Positions 16,710-24,427 of a stretch of DNA of 64,000 bases are shown here, one piece after another. The stretch spans positions 1,190,325 through 1,254,324 of the forward strand of contig NZ_JAPVBI010000003.1 of NCBI RefSeq assembly GCF_026967925.1. The letters run 5' to 3'. Source of the DNA: Modestobacter sp. VKM Ac-2985. Lineage in GTDB: Bacteria; Actinomycetota; Actinomycetes; Mycobacteriales; Geodermatophilaceae. Below the pieces are notes generated by a model. That model ran no database searches. It saw only the letters and a program-made list of their open reading frames with translations, and was not told the DNA's origin. Position numbers and translations under genes: made by a program. The stretch's first letter is position 1; each line of letters begins with the position of its first letter.

Positions 16710-17465
16710 GTGACAGACCGTCCGACCGGAGACCCTCTCGTCCGCATGTCCGGCGTCAACAAGTGGTTCGGCGAACTGCACGTCCTGCAGGACATCGACC
16801 TCTCGATCGACCGCGGCGAGGTGGTCGTCGTGATCGGGCCGTCGGGCTCGGGCAAGTCGACGCTGTGCCGGACGATCAACCGCCTGGAGTCGATCGAGAA
16901 CGGCGAGATCACCATCGACGGCCAGCGGCTGCCGGAGGAGGGGAAGGAGCTGGCCCGGCTGCGCGCCGACGTCGGCATGGTGTTCCAGAGCTTCAACCTC
17001 TTCGCGCACAAGACCGTGCTGGAGAACGTCACCCTCGGCCCGATCAAGGTGCGCAAGCAGTCCAAGGCGGACGCCGAGAAGCGGGCCCGCGAGCTCCTGG
17101 ACAGGGTCGGCGTCGGCCCCCAGGCCGACAAGGTGCCCGCCCAGCTCTCCGGTGGTCAGCAGCAGCGCGTGGCGATCGCCCGCGCGTTGGCCATGGACCC
17201 GAAGGTGATGCTCTTCGACGAGCCCACCTCGGCACTCGACCCGGAGATGATCAACGAGGTCCTCGAGGTGATGATCGGCCTCGCCCGGGACGGCATGACG
17301 ATGGTCGTGGTCACCCACGAGATGGGCTTCGCCCGCAAGGCAGCCAACCGCGTCGTGTTCATGGACGGCGGCCGCATCGTCGAGTCCTCCACCCCGGAGG
17401 AGTTCTTCACCAACCCGAGCTCCGACCGGGCCAAGGACTTCCTCTCCAAGATCCTGAACCACTGA
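16710..17465 (+). CDS. gluA: Glutamate-type amino-acid ABC transporter, ATP-binding protein
   Basis: 251-residue ATPase energising uptake of a polar amino acid. Walker [15 protein letters not shown]-loop [10 protein letters not shown], signature LSGGQQQR, Walker [13 protein letters not shown] and switch [10 protein letters not shown] are intact. The order ATPase, binding protein, permease, permease matches gluABCD of Corynebacterium glutamicum; the exact substrate (glutamate, glutamine or aspartate) is inferred. GTG 16710 lies 8 nt after TAGGGT (16696-16701), so the message may start at or next to the codon. Candidate regulator repeats lie just upstream. Confidence 0.92.
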   Translation: MTDRPTGDPLVRMSGVNKWFGELHVLQDIDLSIDRGEVVVVIGPSGSGKSTLCRTINRLESIENGEITIDGQRLPEEGKELARLRADVGMVFQSFNLFAHKTVLENVTLGPIKVRKQSKADAEKRARELLDRVGVGPQADKVPAQLSGGQQQRVAIARALAMDPKVMLFDEPTSALDPEMINEVLEVMIGLARDGMTMVVVTHEMGFARKAANRVVFMDGGRIVESSTPEEFFTNPSSDRAKDFLSKILNH

Positions 17466-17494
17466 CCACCCGCACATCCACGAGAGGACCCTCC

Positions 17495-18385
17495 ATGCGC
17501 ATCACCCGCTACGCCGCCGCCCTCGCGGCCACCGGTGTCGTCCTGGCCGGCTGTTCCAGCGACGCCGGCGAGACCACCGAGGACGCCGCCGACAACGCCC
17601 CTGAGGTCGCGACCGAGGTCGAGTTCGAGCCCGGCAGCACCATGGCCGAGATCGTCGAGGCCGGTGAGCTCCGGGTCGGTACGAAGATCGACCAGCCCGG
17701 CTTCGGCCTGGCCAACACCGCCGGTGAGCCCGAGGGCTTCGACGTGGAGATGGCCAAGCTCGTCGCTGCGGAGATGGGCCTGTCCGAGGACCAGATCACC
17801 TTCACCGAGACGGTCTCCGCGAACCGCGAGCCCTTCCTCCAGGAGGACCGCGTCGACATGGTCGCGGCGACGTACACGATCAACGACGCCCGCAAGGAGG
17901 TCATCGACTTCGCCGGGCCGTACTACGTGGCCGGGCAGGACATCATGGTGGCGGCGGGCAACCCCGAGGGCATCGAGGGCCCGGAGGACCTGGCCGGCAC
18001 GACGGTCTGCTCGGTCGAGGGCTCGACCCCGGCGGAGACGATCCGGACGGAGTACCCCGAGGCCGAGCTGGTCCTCTACGACGTGTACTCCAAGTGCGCC
18101 GACGACCTGCGCAACGGCAACGTGCAGGCGGTGACCACCGACAACGTCATCCTCACCAGCTTCGTCGCCGGAGACCCGGAGAGCTTCGAGCTGGTCGGCA
18201 ACCCCTTCACCGAGGAGCCCTATGGCATCGGTGTGCAGAAGGGCGCCGACGACTTCCGCGAGTTCATCAACGACGTGCTCACCGAGTCGTTCGAGGACGG
18301 CACCTGGGCCGACGCCTGGGACCAGACCGCCGGCGCGATCACCGACACCGAGGCGCCCGAGCCGCCCACCGTCGACCGCTACTGA
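17495..18385 (+). CDS. gluB: Glutamate-type ABC transporter substrate-binding lipoprotein
   Basis: 296 residues, with a lipoprotein signal MRITRYAAALAATGVVLAGC whose lipobox cysteine is residue 20, followed by an acidic linker. The SBP_bac_3 domain begins near residue 50 (MAEIVEAGELRVGTKIDQPGFG) and contains GFDVEMAKLVA and the typical DMVAATYTINDARKEVIDFAGPYY. It captures the amino acid outside the membrane for GluCD. ATG 17495 follows GAGAGGA. A strong hairpin separates it from gluC, a common way to make more binding protein than permease. Confidence 0.93.
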   Translation: MRITRYAAALAATGVVLAGCSSDAGETTEDAADNAPEVATEVEFEPGSTMAEIVEAGELRVGTKIDQPGFGLANTAGEPEGFDVEMAKLVAAEMGLSEDQITFTETVSANREPFLQEDRVDMVAATYTINDARKEVIDFAGPYYVAGQDIMVAAGNPEGIEGPEDLAGTTVCSVEGSTPAETIRTEYPEAELVLYDVYSKCADDLRNGNVQAVTTDNVILTSFVAGDPESFELVGNPFTEEPYGIGVQKGADDFREFINDVLTESFEDGTWADAWDQTAGAITDTEAPEPPTVDRY

Positions 18386-18399
18386 CCGACCGCCCGACA

Positions 18400-18433
18400 C
18401 CGCTGGCGCCCCGCTCGACCGGGGCGCCAGCGG
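18400..18433 (+). terminator. Intra-operon hairpin between gluB and gluC
   Basis: 14-bp perfect stem (18400-18413 with 18420-18433), 6-nt loop. Probably an attenuator or RNA-stabilising structure rather than a full terminator, because gluC and gluD follow. Confidence 0.65.
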
Positions 18434-18468
18434 TGCGCTCGGACACCACCTGAACGAGAGGAGGCTCG

Positions 18469-19119
18469 ATGTCCTTCCTGGCCGACAACTTCCCGCTGCT
18501 CCGGGACGCCTTCCTGACCACGCTCAGCCTCGCCGTCCTCAGCGGCCTGGTCGCGCTGGTGCTGGGGACCGTCCTCGCGGCCATGCGGGTCAGCCCGATC
18601 GCCGCGCTGCGCGGACTGGCGACCTTCTACGTCGAGACCTTCCGCAACACGCCGCTCACGGTGGTCTTCTTCTTCCTCGCCTTCGGCATCGTCTACATCG
18701 ACCTGCAGTTCCCGAGCCGGTTCATCACCGCGGTCGCCGCGCTGTCGCTGTACACGGCCGCGTTCGTCTCCGAGGCCGTCCGCTCCGGCATCAACGCGGT
18801 GCCACCGGGTCAGGCCGAGGCCGCCCGGGCCATCGGGCTGGACTTCCGGCAGAGCCTGTCCACGATCGTGCTCCCCCAGGCCTTCCGCACCGTCGTCCCG
18901 CCGCTGGGCAGCGTGTGGATCGCCCTGGCCAAGAACACCTCGATCGCCGCAGGGTTCGCCGTCACGGACCTGACCGCCGTTCTCCAGCGCCTGGCCAACG
19001 CCAACGCCGACGAGCTCGCACTGGTCTTCCTCGCCGTCGTGGCGGCCTACCTGCTGATCACCCTGCCGTCGGCCTGGGTCATCGGGGTCCTCGAGCGCCG
19101 GCTGGCGATCGTCCGATGA
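18469..19119 (+). CDS. gluC: Glutamate-type ABC transporter permease
   Basis: 216-residue inner-membrane permease with about five helices. The HisMQ-type coupling loop SEAVRSGINAVPPGQAEAARAIGL contacts the ATPase. ATG 18469 has GAGAGGAGG upstream. Its stop overlaps the gluD start (ATGA), implying coupled translation of the two permease subunits. Confidence 0.92.
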   Translation: MSFLADNFPLLRDAFLTTLSLAVLSGLVALVLGTVLAAMRVSPIAALRGLATFYVETFRNTPLTVVFFFLAFGIVYIDLQFPSRFITAVAALSLYTAAFVSEAVRSGINAVPPGQAEAARAIGLDFRQSLSTIVLPQAFRTVVPPLGSVWIALAKNTSIAAGFAVTDLTAVLQRLANANADELALVFLAVVAAYLLITLPSAWVIGVLERRLAIVR

Positions 19120-20057
19120 GCGACTCCCGGGTCCTCTTCGACCTGCCCGGCCCCCGAGCCCGCCGCCGGCAGCGGCTGGGCAGCCTGCTGGGCGCCCTCC
19201 TGGTGCTGGTGCTCATCGGCCTCGCCCTGTGGCGGCTCGGCAGCAACGGCCAGCTGGAGCCCGAACGGTGGGCGATCCTGTTCGACCCCTCGACCAACGT
19301 CCCGCAGCGACTGCTGGAGGCGCTCGGCAACACGCTGGAGGTGGCAGCCGTCGGCATGGTGGCGGCGACCGCCCTGGGGGCGTTGCTGGCCGTCGGCCGA
19401 CTCTCCGACCACGCCTGGGTCCGGGTCCCGGTGGTCACGGTGATCGAGTTCTTCCGCGCCGTGCCCCTGCTGGTGCTGATCCTGTTCTGCTTCCTCTTCC
19501 TGCCACAGGTCGGGGTGACGCTCAGCGCCTTCGGCGCCCTCGCGCTCGGGTTGACGCTCTACAACATGGCCGTGCTCGCCGAGATCTTCCGGGCGGGCAT
19601 CCAGTCGATCGACCGCGGGCAGAGCGAGGCGGCGTACGGCCTGGGGCTGCGCAAGTGGCAGGTGATGACGTTCATCCTGGTTCCACAGGCGGTCCGCCGG
19701 ATGCTCCCGGTGCTGATCGCCCAGCTCGTCGTCCTGCTGAAGGACAGTTCCCTGGGCTTCATCGTGGGGTACATGGAGCTGCTCCGGACCTCGCGGAGCC
19801 TGGTGGAGACGCTCAACTTCAGCTTCGGGCCGCGTTACACCTTCCAGCTGTACGTGGCGGCCGGGCTGATCTACATCATCGTCAACGTGCTGCTGTCCCA
19901 GCTGGCCAAGTTCGTCGAGTCCCGTTCCCGCCGCAGCCCCAAGACGACGGCCGCGCCCACGGACCTGGCCACGGGCGCGGCCCCAGGCACGGCCACGGGT
20001 CCGGGACCGGCCGGTGCGGCGCTCCTCGGCCCGGGACGACCCGGCGAGGAGAGCTGA
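19116..20057 (+). CDS. gluD: Glutamate-type ABC transporter permease
   Basis: 313-residue second permease. A basic N-terminus (PRARRRQRLG) precedes the first helix; the coupling loop is AEIFRAGIQSIDRGQSEAAYGLGL. About 50 residues after the last helix form a Lys/Pro/Ala/Gly-rich cytoplasmic tail not required by the family, as in C. glutamicum GluD, which is also longer than GluC. Last gene of the operon, followed by a terminator. Confidence 0.91.
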   Translation: MSDSRVLFDLPGPRARRRQRLGSLLGALLVLVLIGLALWRLGSNGQLEPERWAILFDPSTNVPQRLLEALGNTLEVAAVGMVAATALGALLAVGRLSDHAWVRVPVVTVIEFFRAVPLLVLILFCFLFLPQVGVTLSAFGALALGLTLYNMAVLAEIFRAGIQSIDRGQSEAAYGLGLRKWQVMTFILVPQAVRRMLPVLIAQLVVLLKDSSLGFIVGYMELLRTSRSLVETLNFSFGPRYTFQLYVAAGLIYIIVNVLLSQLAKFVESRSRRSPKTTAAPTDLATGAAPGTATGPGPAGAALLGPGRPGEES

Positions 20058-20080
20058 GCGGCACCTCCACCGGAGGAGAT

Positions 20081-20115
20081 GGCAGGGCAGTCACCAGCAG
20101 GGTGGCTGCCCTGCC
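20081..20115 (+). terminator. Terminator of the gluABCD-type operon
   Basis: 15-bp stem with one G-U wobble (20081-20095 with 20101-20115), 5-nt loop, 23 bp after the gluD stop. Confidence 0.8.
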
Positions 20116-20376
20116 GCATTCCCGGGACGCTGCCCGCCGGACACCGGATGCGGGGCCCGGACATCTGGCCGGTGGACGGCGCTGAGCCCGCTGGCGTCCA
20201 CCGCTGCAGTCGTCCACCGAGCGCGCGCCGTCCGGCAGGACGGCCCGGTCCCAACGCCCTCCGCTGCCCCACCCGGCGCACCGCTCCCGGTCGGTCGGTC
20301 GACTGACCGAGTCCGCCGTCCGAGTTGGCACTTTCAGCCGGTGACGGTGCCGTCGCTCACTGCCGAGAGTAGAAGG
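20116..20376. other. Non-coding stretch upstream of the unknown gene at 20377
   Basis: No gene seen. It holds a near-perfect 20-bp palindrome (20291-20310; TCGGTCGGTC / GACTGACCGA, one mismatched pair) and, 14 bp further, TTGGCA-N17-TGCCGT (20325-20353), a weak promoter candidate. The palindrome would suit an operator. Confidence 0.4.
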
Positions 20377-20787
20377 GTGACCTCGACTGCCGCCGCTCCG
20401 CGCCACATGCACCTGGATCTCGACGAGGACGACGACCTGGCCACGACCACGCAGATCTTCGTGAGCAAGCTGCGTGCCAGCGCACGCCGGTTCGCCGCCG
20501 CCGCCGGAGCGGACTCGGCGATCGTCCGAGAGGCCGTGCCACCGGCCCGGCACCGTCGCTCTCGCTGCCGCGTGGTGCTGCTGTACGTCGGTGGACAGGA
20601 GACCGACGTGACCTTCCTGGGCCCCTCCAGCTCGCTCGCGGGCAAGGAGGTCACCATGTCGCAGTTCGACACCGCGATCGAGCTGTGGCTGCGGGCCGGG
20701 CAGGAGCGCAGCCGGCGTTGGCTGATGCCGGACGAGGAGGCCGCCGACGGCGTGGCCATCGACATCTCCGCCTGGTTGAACCGCTGA
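20377..20787 (+). CDS. Conserved-looking hypothetical protein
   Basis: 136 residues from GTG 20377 (GAGAG upstream); ATG 20407 is an in-frame alternative. I do not recognise the family. An acidic stretch LDLDEDDD (about 13-20) is followed by helical, basic segments (FVSKLRASARRFAAAAG), a strand-like SRCRVVLLYVGGQETDVTFLGP, and a C-terminal helical half ending EAADGVAIDISAWLNR. No signal peptide, membrane helix or cysteine cluster. Codon use is normal for the region. A candidate promoter and palindrome lie upstream. Probably cytoplasmic. Confidence 0.6.
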   Translation: MTSTAAAPRHMHLDLDEDDDLATTTQIFVSKLRASARRFAAAAGADSAIVREAVPPARHRRSRCRVVLLYVGGQETDVTFLGPSSSLAGKEVTMSQFDTAIELWLRAGQERSRRWLMPDEEAADGVAIDISAWLNR

Positions 20788-20904
20788 CCTCCTGGTCCCG
20801 CTCGCCACTCGGCCGGGGCCGGCCCACCGGTGCCGGGCCGGCCTCACCCGCGGCACGGTCAGGACCTGGGCGCCCCAGGTGCACGTCGCGTGTTCCATCG
20901 GCCC

Positions 20905-21573
20905 GTGAGCACACCGGATGACCTGCTGGCGGTACCGGGCGGGGTGATCGTCCTGCGGGACGAGGGCACGAAGGTGACCTGGCCGGTCGAGGTCGCCGAC
21001 TTCCTGCTGGCCCCCGAGCCGGTCACCCGGGAGCTGTACCGGGCGATCACCGATGGCGTGCCGCTGAGCTCAGCGGCACCTCGGACGCCGGTCACGGAGG
21101 TCTCCTGGCTGCAGGCCGTCCGGTTCTGCAACGCCCTCTCGAAGCGGAACGGCCTGGAGCCCTGCTACGTCCTCGGCACCGACCCCGACGGGCTCGACGT
21201 CGACTGGGACGCCACGGCGTCGGGCTACCGACTGCCGACCGAAGCGGAGTGGGAGCACGCCTGCCGCGCGGGGAGCTCCGACGTGCGCCCCGGCGAGCTC
21301 GACGAGATCGCCTGGTACCGCGGGAACTCCGGTGGCCGGGTGCACGACGTCGCCACCAGGGCGCCGAACGCGTGGGGCTTCCATGACATGATCGGCAATG
21401 TCTGGGAGTGGTGCTGGGACCTGTTCGACCCGCGCGTCTACGGCCCGTACCGGGTTCTCCGCGGGGGCGGGTGGCTGGACCACCCCCGCGGCTGCCGGGC
21501 GTCCTGCCGTCGCAAGAGCCACCCGAGCCTGCGGATCGACGACCTCGGCTTCCGGGTCGCCCGTCGACGGTGA
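20905..21573 (+). CDS. FGE-sulfatase (SUMF1/EgtB/PvdO) domain protein
   Basis: 222 residues, almost entirely the FGE-like fold: VPGGVIVL at the start, EVSWLQAVRFCNALSKRNGLEPCY, GYRLPTEAEWEHACRAG, GFHDMIGNVWEWCWD, RVLRGGGW and a terminal DDLGFRVARR. Family members include formylglycine-generating enzymes, EgtB-like oxygenases and non-catalytic modifiers. Cys197 and Cys201 lie in the active-site-loop region, but as C-x3-C, whereas canonical FGE has C-x4-C, and no sulfatase gene is nearby. The protein is shorter than typical FGE (about 280-310). GTG 20905 has no clear ribosome-binding site. Function open. Confidence 0.8.
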   Translation: MSTPDDLLAVPGGVIVLRDEGTKVTWPVEVADFLLAPEPVTRELYRAITDGVPLSSAAPRTPVTEVSWLQAVRFCNALSKRNGLEPCYVLGTDPDGLDVDWDATASGYRLPTEAEWEHACRAGSSDVRPGELDEIAWYRGNSGGRVHDVATRAPNAWGFHDMIGNVWEWCWDLFDPRVYGPYRVLRGGGWLDHPRGCRASCRRKSHPSLRIDDLGFRVARRR

Positions 21574-21625
21574 ACCGCCGGCACCGAGCCCGGCAGAGCC
21601 GGGCGGGCGGCGATCCGCCGGCGGT
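21574..21625. terminator. Bidirectional terminator between the FGE-like gene and recX
   Basis: Nested hairpin: outer arms ACCGCCGGC (21574-21582) and GCCGGCGGT (21617-21625), inner stem GCCCGGC-aga-GCCGGGC (21588-21604), between converging genes. Confidence 0.65.
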
Positions 21626-21642
21626 GCCACCCCGTGGGCCGA

Positions 21643-22677
21643 CTAGGGCAGGTCGTCGACCGGGACGGCACCGGGCGGCGGCTGCCGACGCCCGATCGGG
21701 CGGGCACGCCCCTCCCCCACCTCGGCACTGCCCTCGATGCCCGAGAGGTCGAGGCCGGGTGTCTCCGCTGCAGCTGCCGCACGCCCGGCGCGTGCTGCGG
21801 CTCGCGCCGCGGACCGTTCGCGTGACCATGCCACCGGCGCAGCACCGGGTGGGTCCAGCTCGATGAGCTCCTCGCCGCTGCCGGGCCCGTCGGGGAAGCC
21901 GTCCTCCGCGTCCGAGCCCGCTGTGCCGACCGCGGAGTCGCCGTCGGGCTCGTCCCGACCGTCGAGGGCCTCGCGGACCACGTAGCCGGCCAGCCCACCG
22001 CCGTAGCCCTTGCGGGCGAGCATGCCGACCAGACGCCGCTCGGCCGTCACCCGGTCGAGCCGGCGCATCGAGGGCAGCTTGCGCTCGACCAGCCGCCGGG
22101 CGGAGTCCCACTCGTCCTGCGGGTCGACCTCGGCCACAGCGGCCGCGGCGACCTCGCCGTCGACGCCCTTGGCCCGCAGCTCCGACGCCAGCGCCCGGCG
22201 GGCCAGGCCGCGACCGGACTGCCGGGTGGAGACCCAGGCCGCCGCGAACGCCGCGTCGTCGATGAGCCCGACCTCGGCGAAGCGGTCGAGCACCGCCGCC
22301 GCAGCCTCGTCGGGCACGTCCTTCTTGGCCAGCAGGTCGGCCAGCTGCTTGCGGGTCTTGGCGGTGCCGGTCAGCGCCCGCAGACAGATGCCCCGGGCGA
22401 CCGCCTCGGGGTCTTCCATCTCGGCCGGCTCATCGGACGCGTCGGCGTCCGCGGACGGGCGGCTCCACTGGGGACCGGAGCTGCGGCCGCCACGCTTGCG
22501 GCGACCACCCGGCTCGGACCGGTCGGATGGATCGCCACCGGTCCGGGCACTGCCGATGCCGGCACTGCCCGGACCAGGACGACCCCGACCGGACCGGCGA
22601 CCTCCGCCACCGGCCGGTCCGGCGTCGTCCCCGAAGCCGTCGCTGCCCGGCCCGCCGTCGGCCAGCGCATCGGACAC
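21643..22677 (-). CDS. recX: Regulatory protein RecX with disordered extensions
   Basis: Limits RecA filament growth. 344 residues, about twice the usual length. The RecX core lies at about residues 88-235 (PEAVARGICLRALTGTAKTRKQLADLL...VLDRFAEVGLIDDAAFAAAWVSTRQSGRGLARRALASELRAKGV). Before it are about 85 Gly/Arg/Ser/Pro-rich residues, after it about 105 Asp/Gly/Ala-rich residues. GTG 22677 starts 8 nt after the recA stop, so it is co-transcribed and probably coupled to recA. The extension frame has no other start with a better ribosome-binding site. Confidence 0.92.
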   Translation of the reverse strand: MSDALADGGPGSDGFGDDAGPAGGGGRRSGRGRPGPGSAGIGSARTGGDPSDRSEPGGRRKRGGRSSGPQWSRPSADADASDEPAEMEDPEAVARGICLRALTGTAKTRKQLADLLAKKDVPDEAAAAVLDRFAEVGLIDDAAFAAAWVSTRQSGRGLARRALASELRAKGVDGEVAAAAVAEVDPQDEWDSARRLVERKLPSMRRLDRVTAERRLVGMLARKGYGGGLAGYVVREALDGRDEPDGDSAVGTAGSDAEDGFPDGPGSGEELIELDPPGAAPVAWSRERSAARAAARAGRAAAAAETPGLDLSGIEGSAEVGEGRARPIGRRQPPPGAVPVDDLP

Positions 22678-22685
22678 CGGCGGGA

Positions 22686-23720
22686 TCAGAAGTCAGCCGG
22701 TGCGGCCGCCGGGGCCGCAGCGGCCACGACCCCGATGCCGAGCTTCTCCTTGATCTTCTTCTCGATCTCGTCGGCGAGGTCGGGGTTGTCGCGCAGGAAG
22801 GTGCGGGCGTTCTCCTTGCCCTGGCCGAGCTGGTCGCCCTCGTAGGTGTACCAAGCGCCCGACTTGCGGACGAAGCCCTGCTCGACGCCCATGTCGATGA
22901 GCCCACCCTCGCGGCTGAAGCCATGGCCCCAGATGAGGTCGAGCTCGGCCTGCTTGAACGGGGCGGCCACCTTGTTCTTGACGACCTTCACCCGCACCCG
23001 GCTGCCGACCGCGTCGGTGCCCTGCTTGAGGGTCTCGATCCGGCGGATGTCCAGCCGCACCGAGGCGTAGAACTTCAGCGCCCGGCCACCGGTGGTGACC
23101 TCCGGCGAGCCGTAGACCACGCCGACCTTCTCGCGCAGCTGGTTGATGAAGATGCAGGTGGTGCCGGAGTTGCTGAGCGCACCGGTGATCTTGCGCAGCG
23201 CCTGGCTCATCAGCCGGGCCTGCAGACCGACGTGGCTGTCGCCCATCTCGCCCTCGATCTCGGCGCGGGGCACCAGGGCCGCCACCGAGTCGACGACGAT
23301 GAGGTCGAGCGCCCCGGAGCGGATCAGCATGTCGGCGATCTCCAGCGCCTGCTCACCGGTGTCGGGCTGGCTGATCAGCAGGGCGTCGGTGTCGACGCCG
23401 ATCGCCCGGGCGTAGTCGGGGTCGAGGGCGTGCTCGGCGTCGATGAAGGCGACGATGCCGCCGGCCGCCTGGGCGTTGGCCACCGCGTGCAGGGCGACCG
23501 TCGTCTTGCCGGAGGCCTCGGGGCCGTACACCTCGACGACGCGGCCGCGGGGCAGGCCGCCGACACCGAGGGCGATGTCGAGGGCGACGGAGCCGGTGGG
23601 GATGACCTTCATGGCGACCTCGGGCGAGTCGCCCAGGCGCATGACGGAGCCCTTGCCGAACTGCTTGTCGATCTGGGCGAGGGCCATGTCGAGGGCCTTG
23701 TCGCGGTCGAGCGTTGCCAT
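22686..23720 (-). CDS. recA: Recombinase RecA
   Basis: Forms filaments on single-stranded DNA, catalyses strand exchange and triggers LexA self-cleavage. 344 residues, no intein (unlike M. tuberculosis RecA). Walker [15 protein letters not shown], Walker [14 protein letters not shown] and the L1/L2 regions ([46 protein letters not shown]) are intact. The C-terminus has an acidic [11 protein letters not shown] region and an Ala-rich tail. ATG 23720 follows GAAGGTGG. A LexA box and a PafBC-type promoter motif lie upstream. Confidence 0.99.
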   Translation of the reverse strand: MATLDRDKALDMALAQIDKQFGKGSVMRLGDSPEVAMKVIPTGSVALDIALGVGGLPRGRVVEVYGPEASGKTTVALHAVANAQAAGGIVAFIDAEHALDPDYARAIGVDTDALLISQPDTGEQALEIADMLIRSGALDLIVVDSVAALVPRAEIEGEMGDSHVGLQARLMSQALRKITGALSNSGTTCIFINQLREKVGVVYGSPEVTTGGRALKFYASVRLDIRRIETLKQGTDAVGSRVRVKVVKNKVAAPFKQAELDLIWGHGFSREGGLIDMGVEQGFVRKSGAWYTYEGDQLGQGKENARTFLRDNPDLADEIEKKIKEKLGIGVVAAAAPAAAPADF

Positions 23721-23760
23721 GGTGGCCACCTTCGGATGTCGCTGTAGCGGGTCGTTGCCG

Positions 23761-23783
23761 ACGCTAGGGCCGGGGTCTGACAC
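23761..23783 (-). promoter_or_regulatory. PafBC/RecA-NDp-like promoter of recA
   Basis: On the minus strand GTGTCAGAC, 8 nt, TAGCGT resembles the LexA-independent DNA-damage promoter TTGTCRGTG-N8-TANNNT with the exact spacing. It ends 40 bp before the recA start. Confidence 0.6.
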
Positions 23784-23841
23784 TTTCCGCGGACCGGGCG
23801 CATCTGTGGAGAGACACCGGACCTGTGGACGCCACGGTATG

Positions 23842-23857
23842 CCGAACACCTGTTCGA
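23842..23857 (-). promoter_or_regulatory. LexA box upstream of recA
   Basis: On the minus strand TCGAACAGGTGTTCGG matches the SOS box TCGAACRNRYGTTCGA at 15 of 16 positions, 121 bp upstream of recA. Confidence 0.8.
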
Positions 23858-23936
23858 TTCCAGTGACACGCCGGGTCGGCGCGTCGCGTCGACCCGGCAC
23901 CCTCGAACAGCACCGGGAGCCGGCCGGACGACCTGC

Positions 23937-24347
23937 TCAGCGTGGCGGTCGGACCTCGTCGGCCGCGGCCCGGGCGGCGTGGACGGCCGGCATCCGACCC
24001 TCGACGAAGGAGATGAGCGCCAGCAGGTGGGGCACGAGGGCGGCGCCGTCCTCGGTCAGCCGGTACTCCACGTGCGGGGGGATCGCCGACCGCACCTCAC
24101 GGTGCACCCAGCCGTCCCGCTCCAGCGTCTGCAGGCTCTGCGCCAGCATCCGCTCGCTCACGCCCTCGACCCGGCGACGCAGCTCCCCGAACCGGTGCGG
24201 GGACTCGGCCAGGGCGGACAGCGCCAGCAGGGACCACTTGCCGGTCACGTGCTCCAGCGCCTCACGGGAGGTGCAGGCGCGCCGGAAGACGTCGGCCACC
24301 AGCACCTCGACCGTCTGCTCCACCTCACCCTCCCCCGCGTCACGCAT
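23937..24347 (-). CDS. HxlR-family transcriptional regulator
   Basis: 136-residue winged-helix regulator. The HxlR domain is evident from CTSREALEHVTGKWSLLALSAL through FGELRRRVEGVSERMLAQSLQTLERDGWVHREV to VEYRLTEDG. The conserved N-terminal cysteine in the RRACTSREAL segment could sense electrophiles or oxidants, as in related QorR/YodB-type proteins. ATG 24347. It is divergent from the NmrA-type reductase with a matching inverted repeat between them, so it probably represses that gene and itself. Confidence 0.9.
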   Translation of the reverse strand: MRDAGEGEVEQTVEVLVADVFRRACTSREALEHVTGKWSLLALSALAESPHRFGELRRRVEGVSERMLAQSLQTLERDGWVHREVRSAIPPHVEYRLTEDGAALVPHLLALISFVEGRMPAVHAARAAADEVRPPR

Positions 24348-24374
24348 GCCGCCAGAGTACCGTCCGGAAGACCT

Positions 24375-24395
24375 GCACTCACTTTTCGTAAGTGC
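24375..24395. promoter_or_regulatory. HxlR-type operator in the divergent promoter
   Basis: Nested dyad: outer arms GCACT (24375-24379) and AGTGC (24391-24395), inner CACTT (24380-24384) and AAGTG (24390-24394). The central ACTTTTCGTAAGT resembles known HxlR/QorR sites. Confidence 0.65.
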
Positions 24396-24427
24396 CCATT
24401 GCCCAGGAAGCACTCGAAGGAGTCCCC

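Noticed and set aside
22686..23720. Intein in recA, as in M. tuberculosis
   Set aside because: The gene is a continuous 344 codons of normal RecA.
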